A stretch of 64,000 nt of DNA from an uncultured Bacteroidota bacterium (GCA_902516925.1 CABYAF010000001.1:1-64000), one strand, 5' to 3'; positions 47,824-58,686 are shown, counted from the first letter of the stretch. A program made the numbers and translations. The notes: generated by a model not told the origin, from the letters alone.

Positions 47824-49155
47824 TTAGTCGTTTAAACCTGTCTGTTTTTCACCCACTAAAAGAAATTCTGTTAGTCTACCATTGATATATCTAAATCCAT
47901 TATCACCAAAGAATCCCGGAACTTCAAGCATAATTCTTATGTCTTTCTCCCATTCTTCAATATATACAGTTGTATTTAATTCAATAGCATATGCTGTGTT
48001 AAATTGTAAGGGATAATCTCCAGTAAATGGAACACCTCCCTGGGAGTCCCACATACCCAAAGTAGTCCCTGCAGAGTGTCCATATGTTCCAAGTGGATGA
48101 GTATATATGGAAGGTCTAAGACCTTCTGCTTTTCCTTCCTCAAGAGATTTTTTCAAAATTTCATTTCCTGTCAATCCTTGCTTAAAATTATTTGTAAAAA
48201 TATCTTGAACTCTAGTGCCTTGTTTAAAGGCATTAATTAAAAAATCTGGAGCATTTGTTTCACCAGGCTTAAGCACGTAGGCTAACTCTTGAGTATCTGT
48301 ATTTAATGTCAAATAAGATATTCCAAAATCGCAATGAAGTAGGTCTCCAGGTAATATTATGTCGAATTTTGATTTGTTATCAAAGGCATATAAATCACTA
48401 TTATCTTTTCTTTGAACATCGACAGTGGGATGAAACCAGGTATCTAGTCCAAGAGATAAAACTTTTTCACGCATCCACCATACTACATCATCAGTGCTAG
48501 TAACTCCGGGGGTAATTACTTTAGTAGAAAATGCCTCCCTTATGATAGCGCTGCTAATTTCAACTAATTGAGAAAACACTGTCATTTCTATATCTGTTCT
48601 TGTTTCAATCCAGGCTATTGCAAGGTCCTCAGCTGATGTAATTTTTTTTCTAAATTTAGGTGATAAAACTTTATAAAGCTGATCATAATGATACTTGCTG
48701 AGTCCATCAGCAAGTGACTCATAGCTTGAAATATTTAGACCTATTTTTTTTGGGTTTTTACTTACAATATAATCATTAAGAGCTTCCCATTGGTTAGGCT
48801 GTTTCTCTTTATCCCATATTGATGGTATGTTATTACCAAAAGCATATCGGGCTATAGCAACTGATTCAAATTTTTTAGTTTTTGAATCTAAAGAAAAAAC
48901 TAAAATTGTTGTTCTTCTTGCATTGAGCCATGTTGGAGGTAACATAGTCTTTATTATTGGATCTTCATTATATTCTCTTGCAATCAAAACCCACATATCA
49001 ATACCAGTTTTTTCCATTAACTGGGGTAATAATTTATTAAGCCTTTCTTTTTGAAGTTTGTTTATAAATTCTGCTCTTTCCTTCAAAGGAAGGATGTCTT
49101 GTGCATAAATGTTTGTTACAGATAATGCTATAAATAATATTAATATTTTTCTCAT
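47824..49155 (-). CDS. M24-family metallopeptidase (Xaa-Pro aminopeptidase-like), secreted
   Basis: LLHCDFGISYLTLNTDTQELAYVL, YTHPLGTYGHSAGTTLGMWD, AYAIELNTTVYIEEW; signal peptide. Confidence 0.85.
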   Translation of the reverse strand: MRKILILFIALSVTNIYAQDILPLKERAEFINKLQKERLNKLLPQLMEKTGIDMWVLIAREYNEDPIIKTMLPPTWLNARRTTILVFSLDSKTKKFESVAIARYAFGNNIPSIWDKEKQPNQWEALNDYIVSKNPKKIGLNISSYESLADGLSKYHYDQLYKVLSPKFRKKITSAEDLAIAWIETRTDIEMTVFSQLVEISSAIIREAFSTKVITPGVTSTDDVVWWMREKVLSLGLDTWFHPTVDVQRKDNSDLYAFDNKSKFDIILPGDLLHCDFGISYLTLNTDTQELAYVLKPGETNAPDFLINAFKQGTRVQDIFTNNFKQGLTGNEILKKSLEEGKAEGLRPSIYTHPLGTYGHSAGTTLGMWDSQGGVPFTGDYPLQFNTAYAIELNTTVYIEEWEKDIRIMLEVPGFFGDNGFRYINGRLTEFLLVGEKQTGLND

Positions 49156-49209
49156 AGTTTGGTAAAATATAAATATAAAAAATATTACTTTAGTGATAAA
49201 TGATTCAAT

Positions 49210-50211
49210 ATGTCAGATCCTAAAGATTCTAAACTTAAAGCACTAAAATTAACATTAGACAAACTAGATAAAACCTACGGTAAAGGCTCTGTTATGAAGC
49301 TAGGTGATCAAACAATAGAAAAAGTTGAATCAATATCTTCAGGCTCAATTGGTCTTGATATCGCTTTAGGTGTGGGTGGTTATCCAAAAGGAAGGGTTGT
49401 TGAAATATATGGACCTGAATCCTCTGGTAAAACTACACTTACACTACATGCAATAGCAGAGTGTCAAAAAGCAGGAGGTATAGCAGCTTTTATTGACGCA
49501 GAGCATGCATTTGACAGATTTTATGCAGAAAAACTTGGGGTAGATTTAGGTGAATTAGTTATCTCTCAGCCTGATAATGGTGAACAAGCCCTTGAAATAG
49601 CAGATAATTTAATTAGATCTGGAGCAGTAGATGCCTTGGTCATTGACTCTGTTGCTGCATTAACACCAAAAAGTGAAATAGAAGGTGAGATGGGAGATTC
49701 AAAAATGGGATTACATGCTAGACTGATGTCACAAGCACTAAGAAAATTAACAGCATCTATTAGCAAGACAAATTGTACAGTATTTTTTATCAATCAACTT
49801 AGAGAAAAAATTGGAGTGATGTTTGGAAATCCTGAGACAACTACTGGTGGTAACGCTCTTAAGTTTTATGCCTCTGTTAGAATTGATATTAGAAGGTCTA
49901 CTCAATTAAAAGATACAGAAGGTGGAGTACTTGGTAATAAAACTAGAGTAAAAATTGTAAAGAACAAAGTTGCTCCTCCATTTAAAACTGCCGAATTTGA
50001 CATAATGTATGGAGAAGGTATATCAAAAATTGGTGAAATACTTGACATTGGTGTTGAAAAAGATATAATTGAGAAAAGCGGTTCATGGTTTAGTTACGGA
50101 GGGAGTAAATTAGGCCAGGGTAGAGATTCTGTAAAATCTATTTTGAAAGATAATCCTGAATTAATGGAAGAGCTTGAACAAAAGATTGTTGAGCAGATTA
50201 ATACTAATTAG
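49210..50211 (+). CDS. recA: Recombinase RecA
   Basis: [78 protein letters not shown]. Confidence 0.98.
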   Translation: MSDPKDSKLKALKLTLDKLDKTYGKGSVMKLGDQTIEKVESISSGSIGLDIALGVGGYPKGRVVEIYGPESSGKTTLTLHAIAECQKAGGIAAFIDAEHAFDRFYAEKLGVDLGELVISQPDNGEQALEIADNLIRSGAVDALVIDSVAALTPKSEIEGEMGDSKMGLHARLMSQALRKLTASISKTNCTVFFINQLREKIGVMFGNPETTTGGNALKFYASVRIDIRRSTQLKDTEGGVLGNKTRVKIVKNKVAPPFKTAEFDIMYGEGISKIGEILDIGVEKDIIEKSGSWFSYGGSKLGQGRDSVKSILKDNPELMEELEQKIVEQINTN

Positions 50212-50989
50212 ATAGTATTTTTTTCCACTTTTCTGTTGCTCTTACAGCAGCTTTTTTTGGATCATTTTCTAATTCTACTCTAATTGTATCAAAAGCCTTC
50301 TTTGTAAGCATTGGGATATCCTCTTCTTTAAGACCATCAACATTAATTTTATCTAATACTTTAACTCTTAATTTACCTATTGAACCAAATTTTGGATACC
50401 AAGGGTGTTTTAATTTTAAATCATAAAAAATAATTGGTATTATTGGAAGTTGATTATCAATTGCAATTTTAAAAGCACCTCTTTTAAATTCCTGTAATAA
50501 CACAGTATCATCCCAGTAATGAGCCTCGGGAAAAATACAAACATTATAACCTCTTTCTAACATATTATTTGCCCTACCATAAACTGCGTATCTACTTCGT
50601 GAATCAGATCTATCAACCATTATTACAGCTTTTTTATATAGATAACCAAAGAGTGGTAAACTATATAGTTCCTTTTTTCCAACAAACCTAAAAGGCTTCT
50701 TATTAAGTATTAACATTAAAAAAGGATCCATGTGACTTGAATGATTTGCTATCATTAAACAATTTGTTTCTGATATCAATTTATCCTTATTCTCCACTTG
50801 AACATAATAACCACTTCCGTGTAAAATTATTCTTGCCCAAATGTTTCTTGCAACCCAATAAAGCATCTCATATCCTTTTGGAAATAATAAAATTATTACC
50901 AAAAAGGGGAAGTAAATAACAATTTGAATTCCTGCAAGAAAGTAAAACCAAATTTGGAGCCATATGGTAAGTAAAAACCTTTTTAGCAT
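50204..50989 (-). CDS. 1-acyl-sn-glycerol-3-phosphate acyltransferase (PlsC family)
   Basis: [14 protein letters not shown] (HxxxxD), [18 protein letters not shown]. Confidence 0.9.
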   Translation of the reverse strand: MLKRFLLTIWLQIWFYFLAGIQIVIYFPFLVIILLFPKGYEMLYWVARNIWARIILHGSGYYVQVENKDKLISETNCLMIANHSSHMDPFLMLILNKKPFRFVGKKELYSLPLFGYLYKKAVIMVDRSDSRSRYAVYGRANNMLERGYNVCIFPEAHYWDDTVLLQEFKRGAFKIAIDNQLPIIPIIFYDLKLKHPWYPKFGSIGKLRVKVLDKINVDGLKEEDIPMLTKKAFDTIRVELENDPKKAAVRATEKWKKILSN

Positions 50990-51013
50990 GTCTCAATTAT
51001 TGATATAATTATT

Positions 51014-51045
51014 CAAAGGTAACAGGTATTTTGTTTCAAGATCAA
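51014..51045 (-). promoter_or_regulatory. Putative promoter for the PlsC-family gene
   Basis: Minus-strand -7 TACCTTTG (51021-51014) with TTG at 51045-51043 (21-nt spacer). Confidence 0.45.
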
Positions 51046-51060
51046 AAAAAAATATCTTTG
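51031..51060 (+). promoter_or_regulatory. Promoter for trpS
   Basis: TTG (51031-51033), 19-nt spacer, TATCTTTG (51053-51060), exact TAnnTTTG match, 17 nt before the ATG. Confidence 0.7.
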
Positions 51061-51077
51061 TTTGGTAAATAACTCTC

Positions 51078-52046
51078 ATGGCCAAAATATTAACTGGCAT
51101 TCAATCCACGGGAACACCTCACCTTGGCAACATACTTGGCGCAATTATCCCTGCTGTAAAAATGGCAAATTTAACTGATGATGAATCCTATCTTTTTATT
51201 GCTAACATGCATTCTTTAACTCAAATTAAAGATGATAAGGCTTTAAAGGAAAATACATTTGCTACTGCAGCAACATGGTTAGCTTTTGGTTTGGATCCCA
51301 GAAAGACATGTTTTTACAGGCAAAGTGATGTTCCAGAAGTAACAGAGCTAGCTTGGTACCTTAGTTGTTTTTTTCCATATCAGAGATTAAAATTAGCCCA
51401 CTCTTTTAAAGACAAGTCTGAAAACTTAAAAGATGTAAATTCTGGACTTTTTTCATATCCAATGCTTATGTCTGCTGATATTCTTCTTTATGATGCTGAC
51501 ATTGTACCTGTAGGGAAAGATCAACTTCAGCATCTTGAAATAACTAGAGATGTAGCCTCTAGATTTAATAATTTAATGGGAGAGACCTTTATAATCCCGC
51601 AAGCTAAAATTGAGGATGATACAAAATATATAACTGGTACAGATGGTGAAAAAATGAGTAAATCCAAAAATAACATAATTGATATTTTTGTTGATGATAA
51701 AAAGTTAAGAAAACAGATTATGAAAATTGAGACTCAGAGCTTATCTGTTGAAGATCCGAAGAATCCAGAGGAGTGTAATGTGTTTAAGTTGTTTGAAATT
51801 ATTGCATCAGAGGATGATGTGCAACTACTGAAGAATCAATATTTAAAAGGAGGAGTTGGCTACGGTGAAGCTAAGGAACTTTTATTTAATAAAATTTTAA
51901 AACGTTTTGCTGGAAACAGAGAAAAATACTTTGAGTTACTAGAAAATAAAGATGAGGTTGAAGCCTTATTACTGACTGGTGCTCATAAAGCAAGAGAACA
52001 AGCTCAAAAAGTTCTTAAAAGAGTTAGGAGTCGTGTTGGTTTTTAG
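51078..52046 (+). CDS. trpS: Tryptophan--tRNA ligase
   Basis: GIQSTGTPHLGNILGAI, YPMLMSADILLYDADIVPVGKDQLQHLEITRDVA, DGEKMSKSKNN. Confidence 0.97.
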   Translation: MAKILTGIQSTGTPHLGNILGAIIPAVKMANLTDDESYLFIANMHSLTQIKDDKALKENTFATAATWLAFGLDPRKTCFYRQSDVPEVTELAWYLSCFFPYQRLKLAHSFKDKSENLKDVNSGLFSYPMLMSADILLYDADIVPVGKDQLQHLEITRDVASRFNNLMGETFIIPQAKIEDDTKYITGTDGEKMSKSKNNIIDIFVDDKKLRKQIMKIETQSLSVEDPKNPEECNVFKLFEIIASEDDVQLLKNQYLKGGVGYGEAKELLFNKILKRFAGNREKYFELLENKDEVEALLLTGAHKAREQAQKVLKRVRSRVGF

Positions 52047-52069
52047 CTGTTTTTTTTTAAATTTACTTA

Positions 52070-52969
52070 ATGAGTATTTTTAAAGATGTAGCAGAACTTT
52101 TGCATTACAACGATTGTGTAATTGTTCCAAATTTTGGAGCCTTTGTTCTTAAAACCAAATCTGCTTACATACAAAAAAATGAATTTTTTCCTCCTAGCAA
52201 ATATGTGTCTTTCAATGCTATGCTTAAAGATAATGATGGTCTTCTAGCAAAACACATAAGTATTGAAAAAAAAATCTCATATAAAAAATCTCTAATACTA
52301 ATTTCGGAAGAAGTAATTTCCTTTAAAGAAAGTTTGAATAAAGATTTAATTATTGACACTGAATGTCTTGGTATTTTTGAATTAAAAGAAAAAGAAACTT
52401 TAATATTTAATCCCAACTTTTCAATCAATTTTGACACTAAAATGTTTGGTTTAAAACCTTTTATTAGAGAGCCAATACTTAGTAAAATCTCAAAGGAATC
52501 AAACAATAATACTCAGTTTAGCAGCAAAAATTTATTAAAATATGCTGCTATTTCTATATCAATATTTGGCTTGTCTTACTTTGGATATTTTAACTATAGT
52601 GATTATCTCAATAACGAAAAATTTAAAAATATTGCAATTGCTCAAGAAAAAATTCTTGAAAATGTTCAGGCTGCCACTTTTAATTTAGGTGAGCTTCCTC
52701 CTATTAATATTAATGTTACAGCTCCTATTGTTATGGATAATTCAATTTATTACAGCGTTATAGCAGGTGCGTTTAGATCCAAGGGAAATGCTGAAAAACA
52801 TTTAAATACTTTAATAGGCAAAGGCTATCAAGCATCATATACTTCTATTAACCCTAAAGGTCTTTTTAGGGTTGCTTACGCAAGACTTAAGACTAGGAAA
52901 GAGGCGGCAGAATTAATTTCAAAAGTAAAGAATAGCGGAGAAGACGCTTGGTTGTTAATAGAAAATTAA
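52070..52969 (+). CDS. HU/CCDC81-like domain - TM - SPOR domain protein
   Basis: N-terminal LLHYNDCVIVPNFGAFVLKTKSAYI, central TM (AAISISIFGLSYFGYF), C-terminal SPOR-like YYSVIAGAFRSKGNAEKHLNTLIGKGYQASYT. Confidence 0.85.
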   Translation: MSIFKDVAELLHYNDCVIVPNFGAFVLKTKSAYIQKNEFFPPSKYVSFNAMLKDNDGLLAKHISIEKKISYKKSLILISEEVISFKESLNKDLIIDTECLGIFELKEKETLIFNPNFSINFDTKMFGLKPFIREPILSKISKESNNNTQFSSKNLLKYAAISISIFGLSYFGYFNYSDYLNNEKFKNIAIAQEKILENVQAATFNLGELPPININVTAPIVMDNSIYYSVIAGAFRSKGNAEKHLNTLIGKGYQASYTSINPKGLFRVAYARLKTRKEAAELISKVKNSGEDAWLLIEN

Positions 52970-54174
52970 TTGTCTAACCAAATAGTAGGATTCTCTGGTT
53001 TCAGTTCATTAAAAATATTAAATTTTAAAACAGTCTTTCCATTTGATTCATTAGTAAATACAACACCTATTTCATCATTAGCATTTATCTTGTCACCTTT
53101 TTTAACAAATATTGAAGAGAGGTTCTGATAATTAGAAATGTACTTTCCATGTCGAATCAAGACTCCTGGGTTTCCCCCTGAAAAACCATAAACAGATAAA
53201 ACTTCACCATCAAAAACAGAATAAGCTATAGAGCTTGGAGATGTTGCAATTGAAATTCCATTACTATTAATTGTCGTTGTTCGAACAACGGGATGTGGTT
53301 GAGTACCAAATCTTCTAACTATAACTCCCTCTTTAACTGGCCATGGCAAGCGCCCTCTATTAGCTTGAAAATTTGATGAAATTAATCTACCTTCTGGTGT
53401 TAATGCAAAATTGGTTGAATTATTATTTTTATTTGATTCTGCAATTGCTAGTCTTATCAGTTTTTGAATTTCATTTTCTATTAATTTTGCTTGCTTTTCT
53501 TTTTTATTAATTTGTGCAGTATAATCCTTTTGATTTTTCAATAGCCCCTTGAATAAATCATCTTGTTGTTGTTTTTCTTTTGTCAATGATTGTTTGGCAT
53601 CCTTATTTTCTTCAATTAACTTTTCCTTTTGGGTCTTGCTAATAACTAAGCTATCAACATTCTCTTCAATTTCTTGTTGAATTTGGACAATCTTTTCAGC
53701 CTGTTTTTTTCTGTATTTAGAATACTGTTTAAAGTACTGAAATCTTTTGAATGCCTGATTGATGTTTTCAGAGGAAAATAAAAACATAAGTTTCATCTGA
53801 GTAGACCTTTTTTTATATGAGTTGTATATTATCTTCTCGTACTCATTTTTAAGGTTTGTCAAATTTGTCTGTAAATCAACTATTCTATCATTTTTATTAT
53901 TTATGATATTGGTCAAATTATTAAGTTGTGAATTATTAATATTAATAATCTTATCACGTACCGCGATTTTTAATTGTAGGTCCTCTAGATCATTAGCTAG
54001 ATTCTTGGATCTTTTTTTTGATTCAACTATCAATGAGTTGATCTGAATAATTTCTTTATTTAAAGAGATTTTTTGTGCCTCTAGTTTTTTTTGTCTTGCC
54101 TGATAATCCTGAGCGTTCAGTTGAATAGCTGAAAGCATAAATAAAAAAATATATATCTTACTTAAGAATTTCAT
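52966..54174 (-). CDS. M23-family murein hydrolase activator (EnvC-like)
   Basis: Signal peptide, long coiled coil, C-terminal peptidase-like RGRLPWPVKEGVIVRRFGTQPHPVVRTTTINSNGI..VFDGEVLSVYGFSGGNPGVLIRHG. Confidence 0.9.
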   Translation of the reverse strand: MKFLSKIYIFLFMLSAIQLNAQDYQARQKKLEAQKISLNKEIIQINSLIVESKKRSKNLANDLEDLQLKIAVRDKIININNSQLNNLTNIINNKNDRIVDLQTNLTNLKNEYEKIIYNSYKKRSTQMKLMFLFSSENINQAFKRFQYFKQYSKYRKKQAEKIVQIQQEIEENVDSLVISKTQKEKLIEENKDAKQSLTKEKQQQDDLFKGLLKNQKDYTAQINKKEKQAKLIENEIQKLIRLAIAESNKNNNSTNFALTPEGRLISSNFQANRGRLPWPVKEGVIVRRFGTQPHPVVRTTTINSNGISIATSPSSIAYSVFDGEVLSVYGFSGGNPGVLIRHGKYISNYQNLSSIFVKKGDKINANDEIGVVFTNESNGKTVLKFNIFNELKPENPTIWLDN

Positions 54175-54955
54175 TTAAGGATACACGTTTATAGTCAGAG
54201 GGAATTTCCATTGGGAAGTTTAGATTTTCTGGAAAATCAAATTGAGAATACTCTAAGTTTATTTTAATGATTCGACTCCCCTTTATGTATGAGATTAATA
54301 TCTCATTAGGGACTGTTTTTCCATCAATATTTTTATAGTTTCTATAGTTGACTGTTACTAAAGAAGAGAGAAGAGGAATAAAGATTCTTTGTTGATCAAG
54401 CATAAAGGTTTTAGGGTTTATAAAAACGGTTGTTTGAACTCCTTTTGAAGACTGGAGAACATAATAGACTGAATTGTCTATTCTCTCCCAATCTCCTTTA
54501 TTCATATCTACAATTGTTTTACCAAAAAGTAAATCTTGTAATAGTTTAACTGGTTTTTTAAAATCAGTTAATTTTAATAATTGTGATAGATCCGCGTCAA
54601 TAAATGTTTTTTGAAATTTTTCATAAAAAATAAACCTTTCATTGCTCATCAATATTTTTGCTATAGGTACAATCATTGATGCATTAATCCATAAAATTTC
54701 ATCCTCTAAAGCTCTAAAACTTAAATTAACATTTTGAATCAATCTCCCATTATCAAATTCAACTTTAACTCTATTTCTTAAATTTTGAAACTTGAATTCT
54801 GTTTTTCTTGAATTCTTAATAATTTCAGATATTTCAATGTCTTTTAGTGGAGCATCACTCGAAATATTTTTTTTGACTGAACAACCTTGTAGGAATAAAA
54901 ATAATAGAGCACAAAATAAAGCAGAATAAATCTTATTAATTGTCTTCATTATCAT
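54158..54955 (-). CDS. DUF4292-like lipoprotein
   Basis: Lipobox LQGC; LolA/LppX-like strands (ILWINASMIVPIAKILMSNERFIFYEKFQKTFIDADLSQL). Confidence 0.75.
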   Translation of the reverse strand: MIMKTINKIYSALFCALLFLFLQGCSVKKNISSDAPLKDIEISEIIKNSRKTEFKFQNLRNRVKVEFDNGRLIQNVNLSFRALEDEILWINASMIVPIAKILMSNERFIFYEKFQKTFIDADLSQLLKLTDFKKPVKLLQDLLFGKTIVDMNKGDWERIDNSVYYVLQSSKGVQTTVFINPKTFMLDQQRIFIPLLSSLVTVNYRNYKNIDGKTVPNEILISYIKGSRIIKINLEYSQFDFPENLNFPMEIPSDYKRVSLNEILK

Positions 54956-55961
54956 TTATTTGTGAATAATCACCTAAAAAAACTTCTTTGTTTGATCCGT
55001 CATAAACTGAATATGATCCTAATATAGAGTTTTTAATATCTGCATTTGAAACTTTTGCACTGTTATATATTAATGTTGATTTTATACTTGAACTAGATAT
55101 ATATACATTATCGCTGATCGAAACATACGGTCCAATTTCTGAGTCTTTAATTCTAACATTTTTACCTATAAAGACCGGGTGATTTATTTTAACATTACCT
55201 TCTTCAGTAAAGCTATTATTTTTGTCAGAATCTACATATTGCATCATAATTTTTTTTGCAGACTCAATTAATAATCTGGGAGTACCACAGTCCATCCACG
55301 TTTCTATCTCTTGTGATTTAAAAATCTTTTTATTATCTATCATTTTCTCAATTCCGAAATTAAGAAGGTATTCTTTTCCTGGACTCAATTTTTGACTTAA
55401 ATGAATCTTCAGTTCATCTCTAATTAATGATATATCCTTGAAATAATAAATACCTACAACTGCAAGATCAGATATGAAGTCTTTGGGTTTTTCAATTAAA
55501 CTAGATATGTTTCCATCTTTATCAAGATTTACAACACCATAACTAGATGGGTTTTTCACTTTCTTTACCCATATTATTCCATCAGTATCTGGATCAATAA
55601 AGATTTCACCCTGAATCATTGTATCTGAATATGCAACAATTGATGGTCCCTCTAATGACTCTTCTGCACACATAATTGCGTGACCTGTCCCTAGCTGATC
55701 AAGCTGCCGATAAACTTTAGTTTTCGCATTATACTTATCTGAAATTGAAGTTAAAGATTTCACTACATCTGAATTAAAATATCCTTCATCTCCTAAGATA
55801 TATATGATTTCATCAACAGGGGTTGTTAGCTTTGAAGTAATCTGATCTATAAGGTGTTCAACTATTGGCTTGTCAATAATTTTTAGCAAAGGTTTTGGAC
55901 AAGTTAAAGTAAAAGGCCTAAGCCTTGTTCCTTTTCCAGCCATAGGGATAAATATCTTCAT
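54936..55961 (-). CDS. Sugar-phosphate nucleotidyltransferase
   Basis: IPMAGKGTRLRPFTLTCPKPLLKI, QLGTGHAIMCAEESL, left-handed beta-helix-like C-terminus. Confidence 0.9.
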   Translation of the reverse strand: MKIFIPMAGKGTRLRPFTLTCPKPLLKIIDKPIVEHLIDQITSKLTTPVDEIIYILGDEGYFNSDVVKSLTSISDKYNAKTKVYRQLDQLGTGHAIMCAEESLEGPSIVAYSDTMIQGEIFIDPDTDGIIWVKKVKNPSSYGVVNLDKDGNISSLIEKPKDFISDLAVVGIYYFKDISLIRDELKIHLSQKLSPGKEYLLNFGIEKMIDNKKIFKSQEIETWMDCGTPRLLIESAKKIMMQYVDSDKNNSFTEEGNVKINHPVFIGKNVRIKDSEIGPYVSISDNVYISSSSIKSTLIYNSAKVSNADIKNSILGSYSVYDGSNKEVFLGDYSQINDNEDN

Positions 55962-56011
55962 TTAGTTGATTTAAATCAAAAATACAAAAAGTGTAGGATG
56001 TTTATTTATCG

Positions 56012-56872
56012 TTATGAGTTTAGGGCCTCGGCTCCCCCTACAATTTCTAAAATTTCATTAGTAATTGCTGTCTGTCTTGCCTTGTTATAAGTAAGCTTTA
56101 ATTGATCTCTTAGCTCTGAAGCATTATCAGTTGCTTTATGCATTGCTGTCATTCTTGCTCCATGTTCTCCAGCAATGGAGTCAGAAATAGATTTAAAAAG
56201 TTGAATTGATAAAGTCTTTGGTATTAGTTCATTAAGAATCTTTTCCCTGTTTGGCTCGAAAATATAATCGCCTTGTGTAGATAAGTCCTCATCTGAATTT
56301 TCAGCGATTGGAAGGAATTGCTCTTTTGTAATAGTCTGGGTAGCAGCGTTTTTAAAATGATTATATACAAGAATAACCTCATCATATTTTTCTTCAGTGT
56401 ATAGCCCCATAATATCATTAGCAATTAACCTTACGTTTGAATATGAAAAGTCATCATATAAATCATTCTGTGAGCTGATGACATTAAATTTCTTTTTCAA
56501 AATGTCATTTCCTTTTTTCCCAATTGTTAGAAGGTCAGGTTTTTTTGTTCCATACTGAGAACTAATATTATATACCTCTTTAATTATGTTGGAGTTAAAT
56601 CCCCCACAAAGGCCTTTATTAGAAGTAATTACAATAATCAGTGGAGATTTAACTTCTCGTTTAGCAAATAATGGGTTAGAATCAACTGAGTCAATAGATG
56701 CAGAAATATTTTTAACTAAGTCTGAGAGTTTATTTGAATATGGAAGAGTAGCGGTAATAGAGTCCTGAGCCTTCTTCAATTTGGCAGCAGAAACCATTTT
56801 CATAGCATTTGTAATCTGCATAGTTGAAGAAACTGAACTTATTCTATTTCTAATCTCTTTTAATCCTGACAT
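56012..56872 (-). CDS. atpG: ATP synthase F1 gamma subunit
   Basis: SGLKEIRNRISSVSSTMQITNAMKMVSAAKLKKAQ; ITNEILEIVGGAEAL. Confidence 0.97.
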   Translation of the reverse strand: MSGLKEIRNRISSVSSTMQITNAMKMVSAAKLKKAQDSITATLPYSNKLSDLVKNISASIDSVDSNPLFAKREVKSPLIIVITSNKGLCGGFNSNIIKEVYNISSQYGTKKPDLLTIGKKGNDILKKKFNVISSQNDLYDDFSYSNVRLIANDIMGLYTEEKYDEVILVYNHFKNAATQTITKEQFLPIAENSDEDLSTQGDYIFEPNREKILNELIPKTLSIQLFKSISDSIAGEHGARMTAMHKATDNASELRDQLKLTYNKARQTAITNEILEIVGGAEALNS

Positions 56873-56875
56873 ATA

Positions 56876-58450
56876 TTAAAATGATTTTGCAACTTTTTCA
56901 ACTACCTTTTTTATTTCGTCTGTTTCTTTATCAGAAATTTTTCCTGATTTTAATTCTGCAAGTAGTTTTTTATTATTTTTTCTGAGTTCTTGTAAAAATG
57001 CCTCTTCGAATGCTTTTACTTTTTCAACAGGAACCTCTTTGAGAAGATTTTGAGATCCAGCATAAATTATTGCAACTTGATCCTCAACTTGAAATGGATC
57101 ATTTTGATTTTGCTTCAAAATTTCAACATTTCTTCTACCCTTTTCTATAACATTTAATGTAGCAGCATCTAAGTCTGAACCAAATTTTGAAAATGCTTCA
57201 AGTTCTCTATATTGAGCTTGATCCAGTTTAAGAGTACCCGCAACTTTTTTCATGGATTTTATCTGTGCAGAACCCCCAACTCTTGAAACGGAGATTCCAA
57301 CATTAATTGCAGGTCTAACTCCTGAATTGAATAAATCTGACTCCAAGAATATTTGACCATCTGTAATAGAAATTACATTTGTAGGTATATATGCTGATAC
57401 ATCTCCTGCTTGAGTCTCAATAATTGGAAGTGCAGTTAATGAACCCCCACCTTTTACCTTAGATTTCAATGAGGCAGGCAAATCATTCATTCCACTTGCA
57501 ACTTTATCGTCATTCACAACCTTTGCAGATCTTTCTAGAAGCCTTGAGTGAAGGTAAAAAACATCACCAGGATATGCCTCTCTTCCAGGTGGTCTTCTTA
57601 AAAGAAGAGAAACCTCTCGATAAGCAACTGCCTGTTTTGATAAATCATCATATATAATTAATGCTGGTCTACCAGTATCTCTAAAGTACTCACCTATACA
57701 TGCGCCAGAGAATGGAGCAAATACTTGCATAGGTGCTGGATCTGATGCGTTAGCTGCAACTATAACAGTGTAATCTAATGCACCTTTTTCTTCAAGAGTT
57801 TTTGCAATCCCTGCTACTGTTGATGCCTTTTGGCCAATTGCAACATAAATACAAAAGACAGGCTCTCCAGCATCGTAAAATTCTTTTTGATTTAGAATTG
57901 TGTCGATACAAACAGTTGTTTTACCAGTCTGTCTGTCACCAATTACTAATTCTCTCTGGCCTCTTCCAATAGGTATCATGGCGTCAATTGATTTAATTCC
58001 AGTTTGAAGTGGCTCGTTAACGGGTTGACGGTAAATAACACCTGGAGCCTTTCTTTCGATTGGCATATCAAAAAGTTCTCCTTCAATTGGACCTTTTCCA
58101 TCAATAGGATTTCCAAGCGTGTCAACAACTCTTCCAAGAATTCCTTCTCCAACTTTAATAGAAGCAATCTGATTGGTTCTCTTAACAGTATCTCCCTCTT
58201 TTATTCCTTTGGAAGGACCGAAAAGAACAATACCTACATGATCTTCTTCTAGGTTTAATACCATTCCTTGAAGACCATTATCAAAAGAGACAAGTTCCCC
58301 ATATTCAGCATTTGTTAGACCATAAACACGCGCTATTCCGTCTCCTACCTCAAGTACAGTTCCAACTTCATCAAATGATGTTTGAATATTTGCTGATTCT
58401 AATTGTTTTTTGAGTAGGGCTGATACTTCAGCTGGTTTAATTTTTTGCAT
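56876..58450 (-). CDS. atpA: ATP synthase F1 alpha subunit
   Basis: [55 protein letters not shown]. Confidence 0.98.
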   Translation of the reverse strand: MQKIKPAEVSALLKKQLESANIQTSFDEVGTVLEVGDGIARVYGLTNAEYGELVSFDNGLQGMVLNLEEDHVGIVLFGPSKGIKEGDTVKRTNQIASIKVGEGILGRVVDTLGNPIDGKGPIEGELFDMPIERKAPGVIYRQPVNEPLQTGIKSIDAMIPIGRGQRELVIGDRQTGKTTVCIDTILNQKEFYDAGEPVFCIYVAIGQKASTVAGIAKTLEEKGALDYTVIVAANASDPAPMQVFAPFSGACIGEYFRDTGRPALIIYDDLSKQAVAYREVSLLLRRPPGREAYPGDVFYLHSRLLERSAKVVNDDKVASGMNDLPASLKSKVKGGGSLTALPIIETQAGDVSAYIPTNVISITDGQIFLESDLFNSGVRPAINVGISVSRVGGSAQIKSMKKVAGTLKLDQAQYRELEAFSKFGSDLDAATLNVIEKGRRNVEILKQNQNDPFQVEDQVAIIYAGSQNLLKEVPVEKVKAFEEAFLQELRKNNKKLLAELKSGKISDKETDEIKKVVEKVAKSF

Positions 58451-58461
58451 TTTTTATAATT

Positions 58462-58686
58462 TTAATTTTTTTTCTTTGGTTTAGATTTTTTTACTGTTCC
58501 TATTTCTACTTGCATATCGAACTTGTTCTTTGCTTGACTTCTAAGAGTGTCAACTATTATTTCAAGTTTTTCAATATCAAAGTCCTCAGGAACATTAATG
58601 TTTATTTCCATTTTGTCAGGGAACCTTAATGCTACACATGAGTAAAAAAGCGAAGATAATAGAAGAATAATTATTATTTTTTTCAT
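58462..58686 (-). CDS. Small lipoprotein inserted between atpH and atpA
   Basis: 74 aa, lipobox LFYSC, Lys-rich C-terminus; tightly packed (2 nt to atpH, 11 nt to atpA). Confidence 0.7.
   Translation of the reverse strand: MKKIIIILLLSSLFYSCVALRFPDKMEININVPEDFDIEKLEIIVDTLRSQAKNKFDMQVEIGTVKKSKPKKKN

Noticed and set aside
49159-49193. Possible recA promoter TTG-N24-TACTTTAG
   Set aside because: The spacer is too long and the -7 deviates from TAnnTTTG; not strong enough to list.
57469-58252. Small ORFs on both strands inside atpA (57469, 57778, 57976, 58004)
   Set aside because: Overlap a highly conserved gene out of frame; no recognisable domain.
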